A DNA stretch of 64,000 bases from Rhododendron vialii (taxonomy: Eukaryota; Streptophyta; Magnoliopsida; Ericales; Ericaceae). A program made the position numbers and the translations under genes. Under the pieces are notes generated by a model. The model did not search any database and had not been told where the DNA came from. It saw nothing but the letters and a program-made list of their open reading frames with translations. The stretch is taken from contig NC_080568.1 of NCBI RefSeq assembly GCF_030253575.1, positions 29,632,001-29,696,000 of the forward strand. The letters are read 5' to 3'. Shown piece after piece: positions 59,097 through 64,000 of the stretch. Each line of letters starts with the position of its first letter. Within the stretch, counting starts at the first letter, position 1.

Positions 59097-59420
59097 GGGC
59101 GCTGCTATTCGCAGCTCTCTATTTACTCCCATAACCCGTTAAAAATTTTCAATTATACTCGACAGTTAGTTACCGAAATTGAGATATATTTTCAGCGTCC
59201 AATTACCGAAATATAATATTTTTTTCAACAGATGTTTACCGAAAATGCATGTTTGGCAGTTGTTTACCGAAAGTTGAACATATTTTCGACATGTAGTTAC
59301 CGAAATATAATCTTGTTTTCAACAGCAATTTACCGAAATGTTATTTATGATTTTCAACAATCATTTACCGAAATTTAGTGGGCTACGGGAATAAATAGAG
59401 GGCTGCGAATAGCGGCGCCC
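59097..59420. mobile_element. MITE nested in the Mutator-like element
   Basis: AAAACAAA flanks both sides (59089-59096 and 59421-59428). The ends are GGGCGCTGCTATTCGCAGC and, inverted, GGGCGCCGCTATTCGCAGC. The interior carries the motif TTACCGAAA about seven times at roughly 40-bp spacing. Confidence 0.82.
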
Positions 59421-59857
59421 AAAACAAAGCGTCATACCCTTTTTTAAGTAGCTAGGACACACTGAAGTATCACTTTACAATCTGATTCAACAGATACAGC
59501 ACGGGAACCAGGAGTTTCCTCTTGGACACAGGCCACGCCCCTAATTTTCAAGTGGAGCTTTTTCTCTCCGAGGACTCAAAGCTTTAGGACCTTCCAAGGC
59601 GATTCCTGTACTAGTGGATCATGTTGCCTAACCCTGGCATTTCACTCCCTTCTCACTTTAAGACATGCCGAACCATTTCGGAGGGGCTGTTTTCCTACAT
59701 TGGGGAAAACATTTAATCTTAAAATGAAGAGGAGCAAATTACAGAGGGAGGCATTAGTACATGTCTGTACAGGAACCGTGGAATGTATAAACTCCAATTT
59801 TACATCCCATCCTTCAACTTCCTATTATGTCATGAATCCTAAACAGCCTTTTGTTAG

Positions 59858-60024
59858 AGTCAAAAAATTAATTATGACCCTTTAGGATAAAATGATCAAA
59901 AAATTAAGATCTTCGCACCGGTTCAAACGGGTTGAAAATTGAAACACTTGATTTTTTGAACCTGTGCGAAGATCTTAATTTTTTGATTATTTTATCTTAA
60001 AGAGTCATAATTATTTTTTTGACT
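59858..60024. mobile_element. Single-unit foldback hairpin, relative of the P450-A intron element
   Basis: AGTCAAAAAATTAATTATGA at the left is inverted at the right, and TTAAGATCTTCGCAC is inverted as GTGCGAAGATCTTAA. The AATTATGACCCTTT...AAGATCTTCGCAC...GGTTCAAACGG order is the same as in the hairpin units at 3090-3330. It is nested in the right arm side of the Mutator-like element. Confidence 0.78.
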
Positions 60025-60311
60025 TTAAAACTTTCAATGAGAACCCTAAGAGAACCATGGAAGGAAAAAATCCATGTTTCCAACCAAACGACACCGTTTT
60101 GAGGGAGAGAGGAGGTTTGGCGTGATGGGAGAGGTGAAATGCCAAGCTTGCCCTTAGTTTTGACGGAGGGAAGGCAAGGTGTGAGCCGGAGGGACCATTT
60201 AAACACAAAATTGATACTTTGGAAAGTTAGCAATTGAAATATTGAGGACCAAAATGACACTGTGGAAATACTTTGGGGACCAAAAAAAAGTCAAAAAAGC
60301 CTTGTCAAATC

Positions 60312-60912
60312 CTACTCAGATAGGTCCCACATCACAAAGTTCTGATTGCTCCACACAACTTCTAAAAGTTGTCTAGCATCTAAATTTGGCATATTTGATG
60401 ACAGTGCAGATTATCCTATCAACGAAATTTTCCCGTGCCTTTTTTTTAAAAATAATTGGGTGTCTGATGCTTAAGCTCGTCTTGACTATTCTCGGAATTC
60501 TGAGTAGTTTTTGCCGATGGTGGGAGTAGAACCTGCGAGTTTTAAGCTCGTCTTGACTAATCTCGGAACTTTGAGTAGTTTTTGTTGATGGCGGGAGTAG
60601 AACCTGCGAGTTTGATGTTTCGTTTATTTAACCCAAACAAAGATGAAGTTTGTAATTTAAGTTCCTTATTCCCTATTGACACTCCTTTTCAAGATATTGA
60701 AAACCACACGAGGAGGCTGCTTTAAGCCATAAGGAGCCAGAGGTTTTTAAGCCTGAATCTGGATTTTCTTTAATTGATTAGGTACATTTTGCTTTTTCAC
60801 CAACACATCAAGTTATGTCTTGATCTTCTAACACTTTTCTTTTCCTTCTCATTTTGACTTCTGAAATCTTGAGCAGTGTCACCATTGGAGGTCTACAAAA
60901 CCATAGGCGAAT
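60312..60912. other. Upstream region of RFS-2, no gene
   Basis: It contains a near-tandem duplicate of about 70 bp (TTAAGCTCGTCTTGACTA... near 60470-60545 and 60540-60615). A possible 3' splice site (CTTGAGCAG at 60867-60875) would fit a 5' UTR intron. Confidence 0.4.
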
Positions 60913-63871
60913 ATGACAATCACCACCACGCCAGTTGTCAAAGACGGCTGCCTCATGGTCCGGGGCAAGGTAGTTTTGACCGGAGTTCCACCAAATGTTG
61001 TCATTTCTCCAGCGAGTGGTGGATCAGCATTCATTGGAGCAAGTTCAAAAAACCTGAGTTCTTACCATGTTTGCAGTCTTGGTGTTCTTGAGTAAGTAAA
61101 TTGATTCTGAGAAACAAAACCAATATATAATATGGTATGTTTTGTGTTTTCAAAAACAGTTTTGAAAAGTGTTTCTCTGAAAACTTAACAATTAACTTGG
61201 GTGGCCTTTGCAGGGGCTACAAATTCGTGTGCCTCTTTATAGCCAAGATATGGTGGATGATACCGCGACATGGAAAATCTGGCAGCGAAATTCCAATGGA
61301 AACTCAGATGCTTTTATTGGAAGTAAAAGAGAAGTCTGTGCCAAGTGATGAGGCATCTTTTGAGCCGGACACTGGAAATACATTCTACATTCTGCTATTG
61401 CCCACCTTGGATGGACCATTTAGGACTACTCTCCAAGGGACGACTTCAAATGAGCTCCAGTTCTGCATCGAAAGTGGTTAGTTCCCTCCCAATCCTCCCC
61501 CACCCCATCTCTTTTCCTTTTCGGGTTATTCTTTTGACAATATTGGAACTGGGTTTTATTTGTGATACTCAAGTGATACAAAATATGCTGCTACATTGCT
61601 TGAGCAGGTGATCCAAATGTCCAAACTTCGCAAGCATTTGAAGCGGTGTTTATGAATTCAGGGGACAACCCTTTTGAGCTCATCAAGGATTCTATCAAGT
61701 ATGTTTCTTAGATTTTTGAATGAAATGGTAATCTGACTGCCAATTTAACTCATATCCTTTCATCAACTATTTGCTGGCACAGAATACTTGAGAGGCACAA
61801 GGGGACTTTTAGTCACATTGAGAACAAGAAGGTAATATAGCAAATGATTTCATTAAGCCTTTTCTGGACAATCAATTTGAATATTTGTTCAAGTAATGTA
61901 TGTAATGATTTGATTACAGATACCTGCACATTTGGACTGGTTTGGATGGTGCACATGGGATGCTTTCTACACTAAAGTCAATCCAAAAGGGATCAAGGAG
62001 GGTCTTCAAAGGTACATCAAGAAAATCTTTACATATTTCCTTTAAAGGTGGCCGCAAATTCTTTTAATCGTACAAATAGGTGATTTTGATGATTTTCTGA
62101 AGTTTCCAAGAAGGCGGTTGTTCGCCTAAATTTTTGATAATTGATGATGGATGGCAAGAGACAGTAAATGAATTCCACAAGGAAGGAGAACCACTTATCG
62201 AAGGAACTCAGTGAGTTTTCTCTTTTATTGGATCATGCACCTCAAGGCTGGGTTGGATCTTAGATTTTTATGGATGGAAAAGAAAGGAAATGAAACCAAA
62301 GATATTCCAACACATGCAAACTTTTTCCTCTCTCTTCCCCTTTCATTTTCTTTACCCTTTCAAGTACTGCCACGTATCCAAGATTCAAACACAGCCTAAA
62401 GGATCTGGGGTTCATTTGATTAATCCATGTGCTCATGACTTTTGATTGATAGGTTTGCAACCAGATTAGTAGACATCAAAGAAAACAGCAAGTTTAAGGC
62501 CTCAGGCTCGGATAACTCTTGCATTGATCTCAAAGAGTTCATTGAAACCATAAAAGAGAAATATGGCTTGAAGTAAGAACCAAATTTGTATGCGTTTTCT
62601 CATCTTCTGTTCATTGAAATTTCTTTGCAGATACAATATTCATTCACTTGGTGCAGATATGTTTACATGTGGCATGCTTTAGCCGGTTACTGGGGAGGAC
62701 TCCTTCCTTCATCTGAAAACTTGAAGAAGTACAATCCGAAGATTGCATATCCGGTTCAGTCACCAGGGAACCTAGGGAATATAACGGACATAGTACTGGA
62801 CAGCTTGGAAAAATATGGAGTTGGGGTTATTGACCCTGAAAAGGTTTATGACTTCTACAACGATCAACACAGCTACCTTGCTAGTAGCGGTGTTGATGGT
62901 GTCAAAGTTGATGTCCAAAATTTGATGGAAACCTTAGGCTCAGGCCTCGGTGGTAGAGTCTCGGTTACTAGACAATATCAACAGGCACTCGAAGAATCAA
63001 TTTCCAAAAATTTCGCAGACAATAACCTGATTGCTTGCATGTGTCACAACACGGATTCCATATACAGGTTTTTTCAATCCCCGCAATTTTCTTTCAAAGT
63101 ATTAGAAATTTTTATTGTTAATTGTGTTTCTGATTGTTTATTTTTGCGCCAGTTCAAAGAAGAGTGCTACAGCAAGAGCATCAGAGGATTTCATGCCTAA
63201 TGAACCAACATTTCAGAGCCTACATATTGCATCTGTGGCCTTTAACAGTCTTCTTCTGGGGGAGATTGTGGTGCCAGATTGGGACATGTTCCATGTATGG
63301 TCCTTTTGCGGCTTGATTAACATTTTAATATCTGAAATGATGTGGCCTTAGGTTCTTTCCTTTTGATCCGAAAAACCAACCATTGTGGCTTATAGTTCCA
63401 AAACTTCCACTATCACATCAATCTGTATCAACTTTTGACGTAGAAATCATGCAACATCTCCAAACCTGGAAAAAACAAAAAACTAGCCATGAAATCTGAT
63501 AGAAGTAACAATTTTGTAGCGTGAAACCATAGAGATTTCAACAGGTAAGTGTTGTTGTGGCTCTTTATTTTCAGAGCAACCATAACACTGCAGACTTCCA
63601 TGGTGCAGCAAGAGCAATCGGTGGATGTGCCGTATACGTAAGGTGAGCCACTGTAAGAAATGAGATATGGTTTCATTCTTATCGACGTGCGAATGAAAAT
63701 TATTACATGGATCTTAATTACCTTATAATTTCGCAGCGACAAGCCAGGAGAACATGACTTTGAAATTCTCCGAAAACTTGTGCTGCCTGATGGATCTATA
63801 CTAAGAGCTAAATATGCAGGGCGACCAACAAGAGATTGCTTGTTTCAGGATCCAGTAATGGATGGAAAAAG
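60913..63871 (+). CDS. Raffinose synthase family protein, GH36 (RFS-2), cut by window edge
   Basis: Eleven exons inside the window: 60913-61091, 61214-61476, 61608-61698, 61783-61831, 61920-62011, 62103-62210, 62453-62572, 62657-63067, 63153-63294, 63575-63642 and 63737-63871. Phases equal those of RFS-1; exons 12-14 lie beyond the right edge. 552 residues are visible. Start ATG 60913: an in-frame stop at 60904-60906 rules out an extension like that of RFS-1, so a cytosolic enzyme is expected. Blocks: [44 protein letters not shown] with nucleophile Asp386, [39 protein letters not shown]. Intron 2 has a normal GT donor. It is a tandem paralogue of RFS-1; several introns are shorter. Confidence 0.9.
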
Positions 63872-64000
63872 GTAAACAACTAAACATATTGATAGAAGTA
63901 TCCCTTTTGTATAAGTATCCCTTCGGGGACATCAGATAAAATTGGAACGATGTAGACTATTTATATAGCCTTCATAGTCCTAAAGTCACTTTCTTTTTGT

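Larger units (their letters stand above)
58448..60301. mobile_element. Mutator-like element with long inverted repeats and 10-bp target duplication
   Basis: TTGTCAAATC flanks both sides exactly (58438-58447 and 60302-60311). The inverted arms of about 170-230 bp share GGCTTTTTGACTTTTT, CCCAAAGTATTT, CAATTGCTAAC-like, CAAGCTTGGCATTTCACC-like and CCTCTCTCCCTC blocks. The centre holds three imperfect copies of an AATCCTAAACAGCCTTTT/ATTACAGCTAAAGATTGGAT unit (58650-58840) and two nested insertions. No transposase is seen. It lies about 0.6 kb upstream of RFS-2. Confidence 0.82.

Noticed and set aside
60876-61091. Alternative start for RFS-2 at 60876
   Set aside because: That ATG is in another frame; the frame of the enzyme has a stop at 60904-60906.
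1-64000. CRISPR array, operon-like system or tRNA/rRNA gene
   Set aside because: No regularly spaced perfect repeats, no bacterial gene arrangement and no tRNA cloverleaf that I could recognise by eye; the only rRNA-like sequence is the 5S-derived part of the Cassandra LTR.

Overview
The window is nuclear DNA of a flowering plant, most likely a eudicot. The evidence is spliced GT-AG genes, CYP71-family cytochrome P450s with the usual single intron, a plastid rhodanese gene, raffinose-synthase-family genes, and many Copia, TRIM, LINE, hAT, Mutator-like and MITE insertions. The species cannot be named from the sequence.

Left part (1-34.7 kb): a CYP71 cluster. The first 115 bases hold the N-terminus of a minus-strand P450. 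A complete CYP71A-like gene follows (P450-A, 2235-5274, minus, 505 residues), with a foldback element in its intron. A truncated, decayed relative lies at 8946-9983. Next comes a tandem segmental duplication. Unit 1 (9986-18690) and unit 2 (20898-34728) each carry a second type of CYP71 (P450-B and P450-C, plus strand) and an IST1-like ESCRT regulator gene (minus strand). P450-B reads open but has an Ala where the haem loop normally has Gly, and almost none of its own promoter. P450-C is dead: it has a one-base shift in exon 1, and a fresh, whole-looking Ty1/Copia element (21241-27091) with a perfect 5-bp target duplication. Both IST1-like copies look intact. Unit 1 is flanked on both sides by broken pieces of CYP71A-type genes, which suggests recombination among P450 copies. 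Insertions present in one unit and absent from the other give filled and empty sites that order the events.

Middle part (35.5-39.5 kb): an intact ten-exon minus-strand gene for a chloroplast rhodanese-domain protein resembling Arabidopsis STR11. From 39.5 to 48 kb I see no host gene. That stretch holds MITEs, a long-TIR Mutator-like element, an almost perfect 390-bp palindrome, a LINE RNase H fragment and microsatellites.

Right part (48.2-64 kb): two tandem genes of the raffinose synthase / seed imbibition protein family (GH36). RFS-1 (48207-53782) is complete, with 14 exons. RFS-2 (from 60913) has the same exon phases and runs off the right edge after exon 11. RFS-1 has a Ser/Thr-rich N-terminal extension that could be a plastid transit peptide; RFS-2 has an in-frame stop just before its ATG. 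They are separated by about 7 kb of gene-free DNA containing a long-TIR Mutator-like element with nested MITEs.

No bacterial-type operon, CRISPR array or obviously new multigene system is present. The main interest is the layered rearrangement history of the P450 cluster and the divergence of the two GH36 copies.
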